Below are positions 26,615 to 37,739 of a DNA stretch of 64,000 nt, in pieces. Made by a program: the position numbers and the translations under genes. The notes beneath the pieces are model-generated. The model had not been told where the DNA came from and searched no databases. It saw nothing but the letters and a program-made list of their open reading frames with translations. The DNA is from Flavobacterium granuli (GTDB lineage Bacteria > Bacteroidota > Bacteroidia > Flavobacteriales > Flavobacteriaceae): the NCBI RefSeq assembly GCF_900129705.1, contig NZ_FQWO01000002.1, forward strand, positions 416,720-480,719, read 5' to 3'. Numbering within the stretch: position 1 is the stretch's first letter; each line of letters opens with the position of its first letter.

Positions 26615-28411
26615 TTAATCATTCAATTTCAATACTGCCATAAAGGCTTCTTGAGGGATTTCTACGTTACCCACTTGGCGCATACGTTTTTTACCTTTCT
26701 TTTGTTTTTCCAATAATTTACGTTTACGCGAAATATCTCCACCATAACATTTGGCGGTAACGTCTTTACGCAAGGCTTTTATGGTTTCACGAGCGATAAT
26801 TTTGGCTCCAATTGCTGCTTGAATTGGAATGTCAAATTGTTGTCTCGGGATTAATTCTCTCAATTTTTCGGTCATTTTTTTACCAATATGATAAGCATTA
26901 TCTTCGTGAATCAATGCCGAAAGTGCATCTACATTACTTCCGTTTAATAAAACGTCAAGTTTCACTAATTTAGAAGTTCGCATTCCTATTGGAGAGTAGT
27001 CAAAGGAAGCATATCCTTTAGAAACGGTTTTTAAGCGGTCATAAAAATCGAATACAATTTCAGCCAAAGGCATATCAAAATTCAATTCGACTCTTTCTGT
27101 AGTCAGATAGGTTTGATTGGTAATTAAACCGCGTTTTTCGATACATAAACTCATTACGTTACCCACAAAATCAGCTTTGGTGATAATCGTAGCTTTGATA
27201 TATGGTTCTTCTACATGGTCTAATTTAGAAGGTTCGGGTAAATCAGAAGGGTTGTTGACAATAAGAGGTGTTTCGGGATCCTTTTTGGTGTAAGCAAAAT
27301 AGGAAACGTTAGGAACCGTCGTGATTACGGTCATGTCAAATTCTCTTTCCAGACGTTCTTGGATAATTTCCATGTGCAACATTCCTAAGAATCCGCAACG
27401 GAAACCAAAACCTAAGGCTGCCGAGCTTTCAGGTGTAAATACCAATGAAGCATCATTCAACTGTAGTTTTTCCATAGAAGAACGTAAATCTTCATAATCT
27501 TCGGTGTCTACGGGATAAATCCCAGCAAAAACCATCGGTTTTACATCTTCAAAACCGGTAATCATATTAGTAGTTGGCGTTTTTGCATCCGTCAACGTAT
27601 CTCCTACTTTTACTTCTTTGGCTTCTTTAATTCCTGAAATCAAATAACCAACATCACCTGCCGAAATCACTTGTTTTGGAACTTGGTTCAGTTTTAAGGT
27701 TCCAATTTCGTCTGCAAAATATTCATTTCCGGTGGCCATGAATTTAATTTTCTGACCTTTTCGAATTTCACCGTTTTTAACACGGAAAATAACTTCAATT
27801 CCACGAAACGGATTGTAGTGTGAATCGAAAATCAAAGCTTGTAAAGGTTCGTCTATATTTCCTGTTGGCGGCGGAATCTTTTCGATAATCGCTGCCAAAA
27901 TATTTTCGACACCAAAACCGGTTTTTCCCGAAGCATGAATAATATCTTCTAATTTACAGCCTAGTAAATCAATAATGTCATCACTTACTTCTTCCGGATT
28001 AGCACTTGGTAAATCCACTTTGTTTAAAACCGGGATAATTTCCAAGTCATTTTCTAAAGCCAAATATAAATTCGAAATGGTTTGTGCCTGTATGCTTTGA
28101 GCTGCATCCACAATCAAAAGTGCGCCTTCACAAGCGGCAATCGATCGGGAAACTTCATATGAAAAATCTACGTGTCCCGGAGTGTCAATCAAATTCAGGA
28201 TATATTCTTCTCCCTTATAAGTGTATTCCATCTGGATGGCGTGACTTTTAATCGTAATACCGCGTTCACGTTCCAGGTCCATGTTGTCCAGCAATTGGGC
28301 CTTTTCTTCACGGGCAGTAACGGTTTGCGTAGCACCAAGTAAGCGGTCGGCGAGTGTACTTTTACCGTGGTCAATATGTGCAATAATGCAAAAATTTCTT
28401 ATTTTTTTCAT
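26615..28411 (-). CDS. lepA: Elongation factor 4
   Basis: The 598-residue translational GTPase can back-translocate stalled ribosomes. G motifs: [16 protein letters not shown] (P-loop), [14 protein letters not shown], and NKVDLPSA. The C terminus carries the LepA-specific domain with the [16 protein letters not shown] basic stretch. I start at [13 protein letters not shown]; an ATG three codons upstream (28420) is possible. It is not followed by lepB, as often happens in this phylum. Confidence 0.97.
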   Translation of the reverse strand: MKKIRNFCIIAHIDHGKSTLADRLLGATQTVTAREEKAQLLDNMDLERERGITIKSHAIQMEYTYKGEEYILNLIDTPGHVDFSYEVSRSIAACEGALLIVDAAQSIQAQTISNLYLALENDLEIIPVLNKVDLPSANPEEVSDDIIDLLGCKLEDIIHASGKTGFGVENILAAIIEKIPPPTGNIDEPLQALIFDSHYNPFRGIEVIFRVKNGEIRKGQKIKFMATGNEYFADEIGTLKLNQVPKQVISAGDVGYLISGIKEAKEVKVGDTLTDAKTPTTNMITGFEDVKPMVFAGIYPVDTEDYEDLRSSMEKLQLNDASLVFTPESSAALGFGFRCGFLGMLHMEIIQERLEREFDMTVITTVPNVSYFAYTKKDPETPLIVNNPSDLPEPSKLDHVEEPYIKATIITKADFVGNVMSLCIEKRGLITNQTYLTTERVELNFDMPLAEIVFDFYDRLKTVSKGYASFDYSPIGMRTSKLVKLDVLLNGSNVDALSALIHEDNAYHIGKKMTEKLRELIPRQQFDIPIQAAIGAKIIARETIKALRKDVTAKCYGGDISRKRKLLEKQKKGKKRMRQVGNVEIPQEAFMAVLKLND

Positions 28412-28420
28412 TTTTTCCAT

Positions 28421-28785
28421 CTGTCAATTTTATTTTTGGCTTGCCTTGAATTTATTTCATGGCGTGACCACAAGGGTCGGGCTTCCTGTTGGTTATCAGA
28501 ATATTACAAAAGGTTTCTTTTTTCCTAAAAAAGAAAGGATTTCCACTCTGATCTCTTACTCTAACCCGTTTTTAATTAAATTTACCTGACAGCCACTGGC
28601 TGTTCTCCTCTTAATCTCAAATCTCACGCAATCGCAAACCGCGACAATTAATCTGCAAATATACGCTAAATTCAGTAGTGTCAAAGCCTAGAATATACAA
28701 ACTAATCAGTTAAGTAAGAAGTCTTTTCTCTTGCAACATTCGGCTATTCGTCTAAAAGTTGTAATTTTGCACCAAAATTAAGCAG
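28421..28785. other. 365-base intergenic region, lepA/dus
   Basis: No gene is supported here. It holds a degenerate repeat copy (about 28455-28575), GTCGGGCTTCCTGTTGGTTATC followed by a hairpin TTTCTTTTTT/AAAAAAGAAA (28514-28523 and 28527-28536) and GAAAGGATTTCCAC. A TAATTTTG promoter element for the dus gene is at 28762-28769. Confidence 0.5.
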
Positions 28786-29778
28786 ATGGTCAAGATTGGC
28801 AACATAGAATTACCTGATTTTCCTTTACTTCTCGCACCCATGGAAGATGTGAGCGATCCGCCTTTTCGCAGATTATGCAAGGCTCATGGCGCCGATTTGA
28901 TGTATTCGGAATTTATTTCTTCCGAAGGATTAATTCGTGATGCTATCAAAAGCCGAATGAAATTGGATATTTTTGATTACGAACGACCGGTTGGGATCCA
29001 GATTTTTGGTGGTGATGAAGAAGCAATGGCTTTATCTTCTAAGATTGTTTCTGCGGTAAATCCAGATTTAATAGATATTAATTTTGGTTGTCCTGTAAAG
29101 AAAGTAGTTTGTAAGGGTGCCGGAGCCGGAGTTTTGAAAGATGTAGATTTGATGATACGCCTGACTCAAGCTGTTATTGATAGTACCCATTTGCCGGTAA
29201 CGGTAAAAACCCGTTTGGGATGGGATGATAATTCTATCAATATTGATGAAGTCGCTGAGCGTTTACAAGATATAGGTGTTGCTGCCTTGAGTATTCACGC
29301 CAGAACTCGTGCCCAAATGTACAAAGGTCATTCTGACTGGTCGCATATCGCCCGAGTGAAGAATAATCCTAGAATTACGATGCCCATTTTTGGTAACGGT
29401 GATATTGACAGTCCGGAAAAAGCATTACAATATAAAAACGAATACGGTATCGACGGAATTATGATTGGTCGTGCCGCTATTGGTTACCCTTGGATTTTTA
29501 ATGAAATCAAACATTATTTCAAGACAGGGGAACATCTGGCTAAACCTACGGTTGCTGATAGAGTAGAAGCGGTGCGCAACCACTTAACTTGGGCAATGGA
29601 ATGGAAAGGAGAACGATTAGGAATTGTGGAAACGAGACCACATTACACGAATTATTTCAAAGGAATTCATTCGTTTAAACCATTCAAACAACAATTGGTT
29701 ACACAGGACAATCCAGCTGAATTGTTTGCTATTTTAAATAACATCGAACAAGCCTATTCGGGTTATGAGGTCGTTTAA
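28786..29778 (+). CDS. dusB: tRNA-dihydrouridine synthase
   Basis: The 330-residue flavoenzyme reduces uridines in tRNA D-loops. The FMN barrel shows LLAPMEDVSDPPFRRLC, DINFGCPVKKVVCKGAGAG (active-site cysteine), TVKTRLGWDD, IHARTRAQMYKG and FGNGDIDSPEKA, then GIMIGRAAIGYPWIF. The motif set and length fit the DusB branch, though subfamily assignment by eye is less certain than the enzyme class. Single gene with its own promoter element and terminator. Confidence 0.93.
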   Translation: MVKIGNIELPDFPLLLAPMEDVSDPPFRRLCKAHGADLMYSEFISSEGLIRDAIKSRMKLDIFDYERPVGIQIFGGDEEAMALSSKIVSAVNPDLIDINFGCPVKKVVCKGAGAGVLKDVDLMIRLTQAVIDSTHLPVTVKTRLGWDDNSINIDEVAERLQDIGVAALSIHARTRAQMYKGHSDWSHIARVKNNPRITMPIFGNGDIDSPEKALQYKNEYGIDGIMIGRAAIGYPWIFNEIKHYFKTGEHLAKPTVADRVEAVRNHLTWAMEWKGERLGIVETRPHYTNYFKGIHSFKPFKQQLVTQDNPAELFAILNNIEQAYSGYEVV

Positions 29779-29800
29779 TGGAATAGATTTTTATAATATT

Positions 29801-29848
29801 TCAAACCCGAATTTCAGTAGTTTACTACTTAAATTCGGGTTTTTTATT
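29801..29848 (+). terminator. Terminator after dusB
   Basis: AAACCCGAATTT (29803-29814) and AAATTCGGGTTT (29831-29842), a perfect 12-pair stem followed by T-run. Confidence 0.85.
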
Positions 29849-29917
29849 GTTTAATGAGTCTTAATCTCTTGTTGGTTTTTATAAATATCTTACAGTCTGT
29901 CTCAATGTTGAAGTCTG

Positions 29918-31117
29918 TTAATCCAATAATTTCTTACTCACTCTGCTACTCGCAATCAACGAAGCAATAAAGCCAAGGGTGACAATCGTTGCTAAGACAA
30001 TCATTACATTTTCAAGAGAAAAAATAACGGGATAAGCCAGTGTTGGGGTAATCATGATTAATTCAAAATGCTGTTGAATTAGTACAATTATAATCCCTAA
30101 AACGAGTCCGATAATTCCCCCAATAACACTAAGTAAGGTGCCCTGAAGAAGGAATATTTTGCGCAAATCTTTGATTTCGGTTCCGAGATTAAAAAGTGTT
30201 TTTAGATTGCCTTTTTTGTCTAGAATCATCATAATTAGTGCTCCGATGAGGTTAAAAAGTGCCACCACAATAACCAAAGTAAAGATCAAATACACGGCAA
30301 TATTTTCGGTATTCAACATTTTGTATAAGGATTCATTGAGTTGAGCCCTGTTTTTTACCGTAATTTTGTTATTGAAAATTGTTTGAAGTTGTTTTATTAT
30401 AAGATTCTCGTCGGCCCCTTTTTTTTCTTTGATTTCTATTCCCGAAACCTGGTTGGATTTATATCCCAATAGTTCTTGGGCTAAAGCTAAATCGGCAAAA
30501 ACGTATTTGGAATCTAAATCTTCGCTTATGGCATAAATTCCAACAGGGAATACATCACTTTTGTTAAAAGCCTGTTCCTCATTTTCTATGTTTCCTTTTC
30601 CTGGTTTTGGGACTAAAACTTCCAGCTGATTGTTGAAATCCAGTAAACCCATCGAGAATTTCTGTGCGATTCCATAGCCTACAACAACTTGATGAGTATT
30701 AGGTTCAACCCATTGACCGTTATAAAGTGTTTTTTTAATGTCGTTTACTTTGCTAAAGTTAGAGTCAACACCTTTTAGAGAAGTAACTTGTTGTTTGTCA
30801 TCAAATACAAATAAAACACGTTCTTCTATTATTTTAGAATAAGAGGCAAGGCCGTCAATTTTTTTGATTTGTGCTTCCTGTTCGGCAGAAACGAAAAAAG
30901 ATTTTCCTAAAGTGCTGCTTATTTTTAGATCGGGATCTATGTCATTGCTGAACGAAAGACTAAAAACTTTCAATCCGCTAAAGACAGAAAGAACCACAAA
31001 CAAAGCCATCGCACCCACAATGATTCCCATACTCGCGATGCGGTTGATGATATTTATGGCATTGTTTTTACTGTTACTAAGGATGTAACGCTTGGCTATG
31101 TAAAGAGGGAAATTCAA
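29918..31117 (-). CDS. ABC transporter permease, LolC/E (FtsX) type
   Basis: The 399-residue protein has one N-terminal membrane helix (about 22-45), a large periplasmic domain (about 46-270) and three C-terminal helices, the FtsX/MacB layout of lipoprotein-releasing permeases. Its start FPLYIAKRYILSNSKNNAINIINRIA is typical of flavobacterial LolE-like proteins. These act with an ATPase to move lipoproteins to the outer membrane; no ATPase gene is adjacent. It starts 3 bases after the rbfA stop, a translationally close pair often seen in this phylum. Confidence 0.88.
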   Translation of the reverse strand: MNFPLYIAKRYILSNSKNNAINIINRIASMGIIVGAMALFVVLSVFSGLKVFSLSFSNDIDPDLKISSTLGKSFFVSAEQEAQIKKIDGLASYSKIIEERVLFVFDDKQQVTSLKGVDSNFSKVNDIKKTLYNGQWVEPNTHQVVVGYGIAQKFSMGLLDFNNQLEVLVPKPGKGNIENEEQAFNKSDVFPVGIYAISEDLDSKYVFADLALAQELLGYKSNQVSGIEIKEKKGADENLIIKQLQTIFNNKITVKNRAQLNESLYKMLNTENIAVYLIFTLVIVVALFNLIGALIMMILDKKGNLKTLFNLGTEIKDLRKIFLLQGTLLSVIGGIIGLVLGIIIVLIQQHFELIMITPTLAYPVIFSLENVMIVLATIVTLGFIASLIASSRVSKKLLD

Positions 31118-31120
31118 ATT

Positions 31121-31513
31121 TTATTTAAACTTACGTTTCTCCAAAAGCTCTCTGTTCTCTATAGGATTGTCTCTATTGGCAAGCGCATTGTCAATTTTTT
31201 CAATGTAATCTAATGAATCATCAATAAAGAAAACTAAATTGGGTACTTTTCTCAATTGCAAACGCACTCTTTGCGATAAATCGTGTTTTATGTTTTTGGC
31301 ATTTGACTTAACTGCTTCTAAAATCTCTTTTGCTTTATCCTGTGGGAAAACACTTAAATGAACTGTAGCCACAGATAAATCTGTAGTTACACTAACCTTG
31401 GATACCGAAATAATTAAATTGCTTACTCCGTTTTTTCTCACCTCACCTTGCAGAATGTCCACCAAATCTTTTTGGATAACTCCACCTATTTTTTTCTGTC
31501 TATTTGTTTCCAT
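31121..31513 (-). CDS. rbfA: Ribosome-binding factor A
   Basis: The 130-residue KH-fold protein helps 30S subunit maturation and 16S 5' end processing. Typical features: N-terminal RQKKIGGVIQKDLVDIL, then VSVTTDLSVATVHLSVFP and RVRLQLRKVPNLVFFIDDSLDY. Length is typical. It is followed at once by the permease gene on the same strand. Confidence 0.95.
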   Translation of the reverse strand: METNRQKKIGGVIQKDLVDILQGEVRKNGVSNLIISVSKVSVTTDLSVATVHLSVFPQDKAKEILEAVKSNAKNIKHDLSQRVRLQLRKVPNLVFFIDDSLDYIEKIDNALANRDNPIENRELLEKRKFK

Positions 31514-31585
31514 AGTGCAAAAATACTACTTTTAAACATTAAACGAACAATTTTTAAAAGCAACCTATTATTTAAGCTGTTTTTA

Positions 31586-31680
31586 GAAGCTTTTCCTGCT
31601 GTACACTCTATCTTTCCTGCTGAACTCCGGCAGGAAAGGATGTCGTTCCGATAGCTATCGGAACCATCAGGGCTAGGGCA
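31586..31680. repeat. Dispersed intergenic repeat, copy B
   Basis: The frame matches copy A: TTTTCCTGCTGTAC..CTATCTTTC, a hairpin (CTTTCCTGC against GCAGGAAAG), then GAAAGGATG and CATCAGGGCTA. A second perfect palindrome TTCCGATAGCTATCGGAA (31646-31663) is inserted in the right flank. It lies between divergent rbfA and the helicase gene. Confidence 0.65.
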
Positions 31681-31714
31681 TTCGAGAAATCCAAAATTGT
31701 TAATCTAAAATCCA

Positions 31715-34700
31715 ATGCAAAGACCTTCTTTCTCCATATATGACGCATCAGCCGGTTCAGGGAAAACCTATGCGCTTGTCAAAGAATACCTGAAAATTAT
31801 TTTGGTGGCGCATAAAAATGACGCTTATCGAAACATTCTCGCCATTACGTTTACCAATAAAGCCGTACACGAAATGAAAAGCCGTATTGTAGGAAGTTTG
31901 TCTGAATTTGCCAAAGAAGAACCCAATAAAAAAGCCCAGGATTTAATGCAGGATTTGGCTGCGGATACGCAACTTTCTATTATTCAAATCAAAACCAAAT
32001 CCCAACAGATCATCAAGCATATTATTCATAATTATGCTGCTTTTGATATTTCAACCATAGATAAGTTTACGCACAAAGTAATCCGTGCTTTCGCCCATGA
32101 TTTAAATCTGCCGATGACTTTTGAAGTCACTTTGGATACCGAGAATTTACTGATTGAAGCCGTAGACGCCATCATTGCGCAAGCAGGCGAAGATGAAACA
32201 TTGACCAAATTGTTGATTGATTTCACCATGGAGAAGACCGATGATGATAAGTCTTGGGATATTTCTCGCGAAATTCTCGATACCGGACGCTTGGTGCTTA
32301 ATGAAAATCACCGTTCTGAAATCACCCATTTTCACGACAAATCCATTGCTGAATTTGTAGAAATAAAAAAGAAACTTGCTGAAAGCTGTAAAGTTATCGA
32401 CAAAGAAAACGCCTCCTTAGCCGAAGGATTATTGGTTTTAATAGAAAATAACGGAATCGATCAAAAGTCGTTTTCTCGAGGTACTTTTCCAAATCATTTG
32501 GTAAGTATTCGAGATGGGAAATTCAACCCCAAGAATAAAACCTTTCACGAGTTTGATGACATTGCAATCAACAAGACGGCTAAAGATCGCGCTTTAATAG
32601 AAAATTTAATTCCAGAGTTAATCCAAATTCTGGGAACGATTTATAAAAATTTCGAAAAAAGAGATTTTTACAAAGCTTTTCTGAAAAATATAACACCGCT
32701 TTCGTTGTTGAATACTGTGAGTAATGAGTTGGCCAAAATTCAGGAAGAACAAAATGTGCTTTCTATAAGTGAGTTCAATGCGATTATTCATCGCGAAATT
32801 CAAAATCAGCCTGCCCCTTTTATATACGAACGATTGGGTGAGCGATACCGCCATTTTTTTATAGATGAATTTCAGGATACCTCTGAGATGCAGTGGCAAA
32901 ACCTGATTCCGCTGATTGATAATGCGCTTTCTGGCCAAGACGATTTTGGAGAAAAAGGAACCTTGATGATTGTGGGAGATCCCAAACAATCCATTTATCG
33001 CTGGCGTGGTGGAAAAGCAGAGCAGTTTATTGAATTGAGTAAAGACAATAATCCGTTTAATAATCCAGATAAAAAGCTGGAACATTTAGATAAAAATTAC
33101 CGTTCTTATTCGCGGGTAATTGATTTTAATAATGATTTTTTCAAGTTGGTTTCGGGTGAATTTGAACATCCTGATTACAAAGATTTGTATGAAAATCACA
33201 GTCATCAAAAAACCAATGATAAAAAGGGTGGTTATGTCAATATCTCTTTTATTCCAAAAGTGGAGTCGTCTGGAGAAGATGAAGAAACTTTGGATAAAAC
33301 AGAATTATACGTTTTGGCAACTTTAAACACGATCCAGAAAGTGCTTCGCGAAGGTTTTGAATACAAAGATATTGTGATTCTGACTCGTAAACGTGATCAG
33401 GGAATAGCTATCGCTAATTATTTAACGGAGCAAAAGATTCCCCTTTTATCGTCAGAAACCTTGATGATTCAAAATGCAACCGAAGTGCGTTTGATTATTC
33501 ACTTGTTAAAATACCTGAAAAATAATGCCGACTTGGAAGCGAAAGCCTATTTCTTGCATTATGTAGCCGAAAATATTCAGTATCAAATGGCAGTGCATGA
33601 TTTTATTGCCAAAGGAATGGAGCAAAAAAACGAAGCTGATTTTGAAAATTGGCTGATGACATTTGATATTTCGTTGTCGTTCCAAAATATCCGTAAAAAA
33701 TCATTGTATGAAGCGGTGGAAATTATTGTTTCCAAATTTCTGTCGCCAAACCTTGCTAAAGGAGGTGGAGCGTATGTGCAATATTTCCTCGATATCGTTT
33801 TGGAACGAGATGTGCGAAACCAAGCTGGAATTGCTGATTTCTTGAATTTTTGGGATAAAAATGCTGAAAAGTTTAGCATTCCCTCACCCGAGGGGAATAA
33901 TGCGGTGCGTATTATGACGATCCATAAGTCTAAAGGATTGGAGTTTCCGGTGGTAATTATGCCTTTTGCCGAAGAGGATTATAGCCGAAAGCCCAAAGAT
34001 AAACTATGGTTGGACGCAACGGAAATGGATTTTGGTTTGCCTAAAGTTTTAATAGACAACAGTAGCGCTGTGGAAGGTTTTGGTGAAGAGGCAAAATCAG
34101 TTTATGATCTAAAAAAACAAGAAGAATTATTGGATAATATTAATGTTTTGTACGTGGCTTTAACTCGTGCAGAAGAGCAATTATATGTTATTTCAAATAT
34201 GAATTTGACTAGCAAAGGTGAAGTGAAAACCAATAATATGTCGACTTTCTTTATTAATTATTTAATGAACTATGGCGGCTTCGATGAAAATAAATTGGAA
34301 TATGAGTTTGGAAATTCTAAAAAATTATCTTCAGCATCAAAGCATGTTGATACTTCAAAGAAGATTGAAGTGGCAGCAGAAATTTTAGATCCAAAAAATA
34401 TAAAAATAGCCCAACGAGAAGCTTTAATGTGGGGAACGCATCAGCAGGAGTCAATCGAGTACGGAAATGTGGTACATGAAATTCTATCATTTGTGAAAAC
34501 AAAAGAAGATGTGGATTTGGCTGTTGATAAAGCTATTGAGAACGGATTGATTAATTTTGGTCAAAAAGAGCTGGTGCATCAAACGGTCCAGGACATTGTC
34601 GATCATAAAGAATTGGAATTGTTTTTTGCAGAAGGAAATGTTGTTTTGAACGAACAAACCATTATTCAAAAAGAAGGAAGTACAATAAAGCCGGATCGAA

Positions 34701-34876
34701 TGGTTCTGACTAAAAACAAGGAAGTTTTTCTGTTGGATTATAAAACAGGAACGCATAATCCAAAATATCAGACACAATTAGAGAATTACCAAAGTGCTAT
34801 TGAATTGATGGGATATAAAGTGAGAAAAAAGGCGCTAATTTATATTGGAAAAGAAATTGATGTGGTAAATTTGTAG
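31715..34876 (+). CDS. UvrD-family helicase-nuclease, AddA/RecB-like
   Basis: The 1053-residue protein is a superfamily 1A helicase with a C-terminal nuclease. Motifs: Walker [13 protein letters not shown], motif Ia [14 protein letters not shown], motif [14 protein letters not shown], motif [17 protein letters not shown], motif [16 protein letters not shown], motif [17 protein letters not shown]-(D/E)XK nuclease core appears near residue 1007 (FLLDYKTG). It probably pairs with the AddB-like protein encoded 3 kb downstream to process double-strand breaks. The pair is split here by kbl and ompA. Confidence 0.92.
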   Translation: MQRPSFSIYDASAGSGKTYALVKEYLKIILVAHKNDAYRNILAITFTNKAVHEMKSRIVGSLSEFAKEEPNKKAQDLMQDLAADTQLSIIQIKTKSQQIIKHIIHNYAAFDISTIDKFTHKVIRAFAHDLNLPMTFEVTLDTENLLIEAVDAIIAQAGEDETLTKLLIDFTMEKTDDDKSWDISREILDTGRLVLNENHRSEITHFHDKSIAEFVEIKKKLAESCKVIDKENASLAEGLLVLIENNGIDQKSFSRGTFPNHLVSIRDGKFNPKNKTFHEFDDIAINKTAKDRALIENLIPELIQILGTIYKNFEKRDFYKAFLKNITPLSLLNTVSNELAKIQEEQNVLSISEFNAIIHREIQNQPAPFIYERLGERYRHFFIDEFQDTSEMQWQNLIPLIDNALSGQDDFGEKGTLMIVGDPKQSIYRWRGGKAEQFIELSKDNNPFNNPDKKLEHLDKNYRSYSRVIDFNNDFFKLVSGEFEHPDYKDLYENHSHQKTNDKKGGYVNISFIPKVESSGEDEETLDKTELYVLATLNTIQKVLREGFEYKDIVILTRKRDQGIAIANYLTEQKIPLLSSETLMIQNATEVRLIIHLLKYLKNNADLEAKAYFLHYVAENIQYQMAVHDFIAKGMEQKNEADFENWLMTFDISLSFQNIRKKSLYEAVEIIVSKFLSPNLAKGGGAYVQYFLDIVLERDVRNQAGIADFLNFWDKNAEKFSIPSPEGNNAVRIMTIHKSKGLEFPVVIMPFAEEDYSRKPKDKLWLDATEMDFGLPKVLIDNSSAVEGFGEEAKSVYDLKKQEELLDNINVLYVALTRAEEQLYVISNMNLTSKGEVKTNNMSTFFINYLMNYGGFDENKLEYEFGNSKKLSSASKHVDTSKKIEVAAEILDPKNIKIAQREALMWGTHQQESIEYGNVVHEILSFVKTKEDVDLAVDKAIENGLINFGQKELVHQTVQDIVDHKELELFFAEGNVVLNEQTIIQKEGSTIKPDRMVLTKNKEVFLLDYKTGTHNPKYQTQLENYQSAIELMGYKVRKKALIYIGKEIDVVNL

Positions 34877-34925
34877 GCAAAAATTAGATAGAGAACGAAT
34901 TATAAATATATTAAAAGGCATAAAA

Positions 34926-36119
34926 ATGTACGGAAAAATTAAAGAACATCTTCAAAATGAATTGCAAACTATTGAAGACAACGGAATATTTAAAAAAGAA
35001 AGGATTATAACATCTCCTCAAGGAGCTGAAATAACAATTTCGACAGGAGAAACGGTTTTGAATTTTTGTGCTAATAATTATTTGGGTTTGTCGTCTCATC
35101 CCGAGGTAATTCAGGCGGCCAAAGATGCGATGGATACTCATGGTTTCGGAATGTCATCTGTTCGTTTCATTTGTGGAACACAAGATATTCATAAAACATT
35201 AGAAAGGAAAATTTCAGAGTTTTACGGAACAGAAGATACGATTCTTTATGCAGCCGCTTTTGATGCAAATGGAGGTGTTTTTGAGCCTTTATTGGGTGAA
35301 GGAGATGCGATAATATCTGATAGTTTAAATCATGCGTCTATTATTGACGGTGTGCGTTTGTGTAAAGCGTCTCGCTACCGTTATGCAAATAGCGATATGG
35401 AGGATTTAGAACAACAATTGATTAAAGCTAATGAAGCAGGCAGTCGTTTTAAAATAATTGTGACTGACGGTGTTTTTTCTATGGATGGTGTTGTTGCGCC
35501 TTTAGATAAAATTTGTGATTTAGCTGATAAATATGATGCTATGGTTATGGTGGATGAATGCCATGCCGCAGGTTTTATTGGTGCAACAGGCAAAGGAACG
35601 CTGGAAGCCAAAGGAGTGATGGGAAGAGTGGATATTATCACTGGTACACTTGGAAAAGCACTAGGAGGAGCCATGGGAGGTTATACTACAGCCAAAAAAG
35701 AAATAATTGAATTGTTGCGTCAACGTTCCAGACCGTATTTGTTCTCCAATTCATTGGCGCCTGCCATTGTAGGAGCTTCAATCAAGGTTTTTGAATTATT
35801 AGAAAAAGACACCACTTTAAGAGATAAATTGGAGTGGAATACAAATTACTTCAAAGAAGGAATGAAAAATGCAGGTTTTGATATTGTAGACGGAGATTCT
35901 GCTATTGTACCTGTGATGTTATATGATGCAAAATTGTCTCAAACAATGGCCGATGAGTTGTTGAAAAAGGGAATTTATGTGATTGGATTCTTTTTTCCGG
36001 TTGTTCCAAAGGATAAAGCAAGGATTAGAGTGCAATTATCTGCAGCACATACCAAAGAGCATTTAGATAAGGCAATAGGCGCTTTTGTTGAGGTTGGCAA
36101 AGCTTTGAAAGTTATATAG
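34926..36119 (+). CDS. kbl: Glycine C-acetyltransferase
   Basis: The 397-residue PLP enzyme joins glycine and acetyl-CoA to 2-amino-3-ketobutyrate, or runs in reverse during threonine breakdown. [14 protein letters not shown] and [18 protein letters not shown] near the N terminus, [17 protein letters not shown], and the PLP lysine in [15 protein letters not shown] mark the alpha-oxoamine synthase family. The close match of the N terminus to E. coli Kbl favours this over BioF or SPT. No tdh gene is adjacent. Confidence 0.9.
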   Translation: MYGKIKEHLQNELQTIEDNGIFKKERIITSPQGAEITISTGETVLNFCANNYLGLSSHPEVIQAAKDAMDTHGFGMSSVRFICGTQDIHKTLERKISEFYGTEDTILYAAAFDANGGVFEPLLGEGDAIISDSLNHASIIDGVRLCKASRYRYANSDMEDLEQQLIKANEAGSRFKIIVTDGVFSMDGVVAPLDKICDLADKYDAMVMVDECHAAGFIGATGKGTLEAKGVMGRVDIITGTLGKALGGAMGGYTTAKKEIIELLRQRSRPYLFSNSLAPAIVGASIKVFELLEKDTTLRDKLEWNTNYFKEGMKNAGFDIVDGDSAIVPVMLYDAKLSQTMADELLKKGIYVIGFFFPVVPKDKARIRVQLSAAHTKEHLDKAIGAFVEVGKALKVI

Positions 36120-36173
36120 TACTTGTTTTTAGCTAGTTTTGATATATTTTTTCGCATTTTGTTAATCTTTTTT

Positions 36174-36204
36174 TTTGTAGTTAAAAATTTACGGGTTACT
36201 TTTG
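36174..36204 (+). promoter_or_regulatory. Promoter of the ompA-like gene
   Basis: TTTG (36174-36177), exactly 19 bases, then TACTTTTG (36197-36204): a complete match to the Bacteroidota TTTG-N19-TAnnTTTG promoter. The ATG is 37 bases downstream. It is the best promoter in the window and fits an abundant outer-membrane protein. Confidence 0.8.
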
Positions 36205-36241
36205 TTAGTAATTAACTAAATTGTAATTAAAAATAATAAGT

Positions 36242-37675
36242 ATGAAACATCTTAACAAACTTTTAGTTGCTGTATTGATGACCATGGGATTAAGTTCTCA
36301 GGCACAAGATAGTAACAATCCGTGGGCTATCTCTTTTGGAGTGAATGCCGTAGACACTAAAACAAGTGCTGGTGGTGGTAACGGATGGTTAGACCGTCAT
36401 TTCTCACAACCGTTTGCTGTGAAAGACAATTGGAACATACTTCCTTCGGTGTCTTATTTAAGCGTATCGAAATACATAGGAGATAATTTCTCTTTTGGAG
36501 TTGCTGGTTCAGTAAACAAAATTGATAAGTATGTGAAATTTGCTCCAACGGCTGTTGGTCATGATTCTCGTGGATATGTAGTTTCTAATCCTGGAGACTT
36601 GATGTATTATGGAATTGACGCTACTATCAAATATAGCTTCATGAACTTAATCAAGTCTAAAGTGATTGATCCGTCTTTATCTGTTGGAGGAGGTTATACT
36701 TTCTTTGGAGATAGTAGTTATGGAACATTAAATCCAGGAGCTGGTTTGACATTTTGGTTTACTGAAAATGTTGGTTTAGAACTTGCTACAAAGTATAAAA
36801 AATCATTTGGAGATAGAGAAGATGCTTCTGGTACTCCAGATGCCCCATCTCATTTTCAACATTCTGCAGGGATTATCTTCAAATTTGGAGGTAAAGACAC
36901 TGACGGAGACGGTATTTATGATAAAGATGATGCTTGTCCAGAAGTTGCTGGTTTAAAAGAATTCCAAGGTTGTCCTGATACTGATGGAGATGGTATTCCA
37001 GACAAAGATGATGCTTGTCCAGATGTTGCAGGTCCAAAAGAACTAAATGGATGTCCTGATACTGACGGAGACGGAATCGCTGACAAAGATGATGCTTGTC
37101 CAGAAGTTGCAGGTTTAGCTTCTTTGAAAGGTTGTCCTGATACTGATGGAGACGGAATTGCTGATAAAGACGACAAATGCCCTACAGTGAAAGGACCAAA
37201 AGAAAACGGAGGTTGCCCTTGGCCTGATACTGATGGAGATGGTGTTTTAGATAAAGACGATGCTTGTCCTACAGTTCCTGGTCCAGCAAGTAACAAAGGT
37301 TGTCCTGAAGTTTCTGCTGAGGTTATGAAACAATTGAACGATTATGGTAAAGTAATTTTGTTTGATTCTGGAAAATCTACTTTCAAAAAACAATCTTATA
37401 CTGTTTTAAAATCAATTGCTGATATCTTGAAAGAATATCCTAATTCAAAATTCATGATTGAAGGACATACTGATAGCGATGGAAGTAATGCATTAAACCA
37501 ATCTTTATCTGAAAACAGAGCTGCAGCGGTTAAAAATTACTTAATTGAAAATGGTATCGAAGCTAGCAGATTAAGATCTACTGGTTATGGTGAAACTAAA
37601 CCAATTGATAGCAACAAAACTGCTAAAGGAAAAGCTAACAACAGAAGAGTTGAAGTTTCTTTAATTAAAGAATAA
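36242..37675 (+). CDS. OmpA-family protein with thrombospondin-3 repeats
   Basis: The 477-residue outer-membrane protein has a signal peptide ([22 protein letters not shown]) and an N-terminal beta-barrel-like region to about residue 218. Five calcium-binding thrombospondin type 3 repeats follow (TDGDGIxDKDDACP pattern, about 219-355). The C-terminal OmpA domain (about 370-475) binds peptidoglycan through [19 protein letters not shown] and NRRVEVSL. It anchors the outer membrane to the cell wall. Strong promoter and terminator make it a single-gene unit. Confidence 0.94.
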   Translation: MKHLNKLLVAVLMTMGLSSQAQDSNNPWAISFGVNAVDTKTSAGGGNGWLDRHFSQPFAVKDNWNILPSVSYLSVSKYIGDNFSFGVAGSVNKIDKYVKFAPTAVGHDSRGYVVSNPGDLMYYGIDATIKYSFMNLIKSKVIDPSLSVGGGYTFFGDSSYGTLNPGAGLTFWFTENVGLELATKYKKSFGDREDASGTPDAPSHFQHSAGIIFKFGGKDTDGDGIYDKDDACPEVAGLKEFQGCPDTDGDGIPDKDDACPDVAGPKELNGCPDTDGDGIADKDDACPEVAGLASLKGCPDTDGDGIADKDDKCPTVKGPKENGGCPWPDTDGDGVLDKDDACPTVPGPASNKGCPEVSAEVMKQLNDYGKVILFDSGKSTFKKQSYTVLKSIADILKEYPNSKFMIEGHTDSDGSNALNQSLSENRAAAVKNYLIENGIEASRLRSTGYGETKPIDSNKTAKGKANNRRVEVSLIKE

Positions 37676-37698
37676 TTTTTCCTAAAATATTTATGAGA

Positions 37699-37728
37699 AA
37701 CGCCCCGATTTATCGGGGCGTTTTTTTT
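37699..37728 (+). terminator. Terminator after the ompA-like gene
   Basis: AACGCCCCGA (37699-37708) and TCGGGGCGTT (37713-37722), GC-rich stem with TTTA loop and T-tail. Confidence 0.92.
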
Positions 37729-37739
37729 ATTTTTATAAA

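Noticed and set aside
36916..37296. Open frame on the minus strand across the ompA-like gene
   Set aside because: It is the shadow of the repetitive thrombospondin-3 segment; the plus strand has clear domains.
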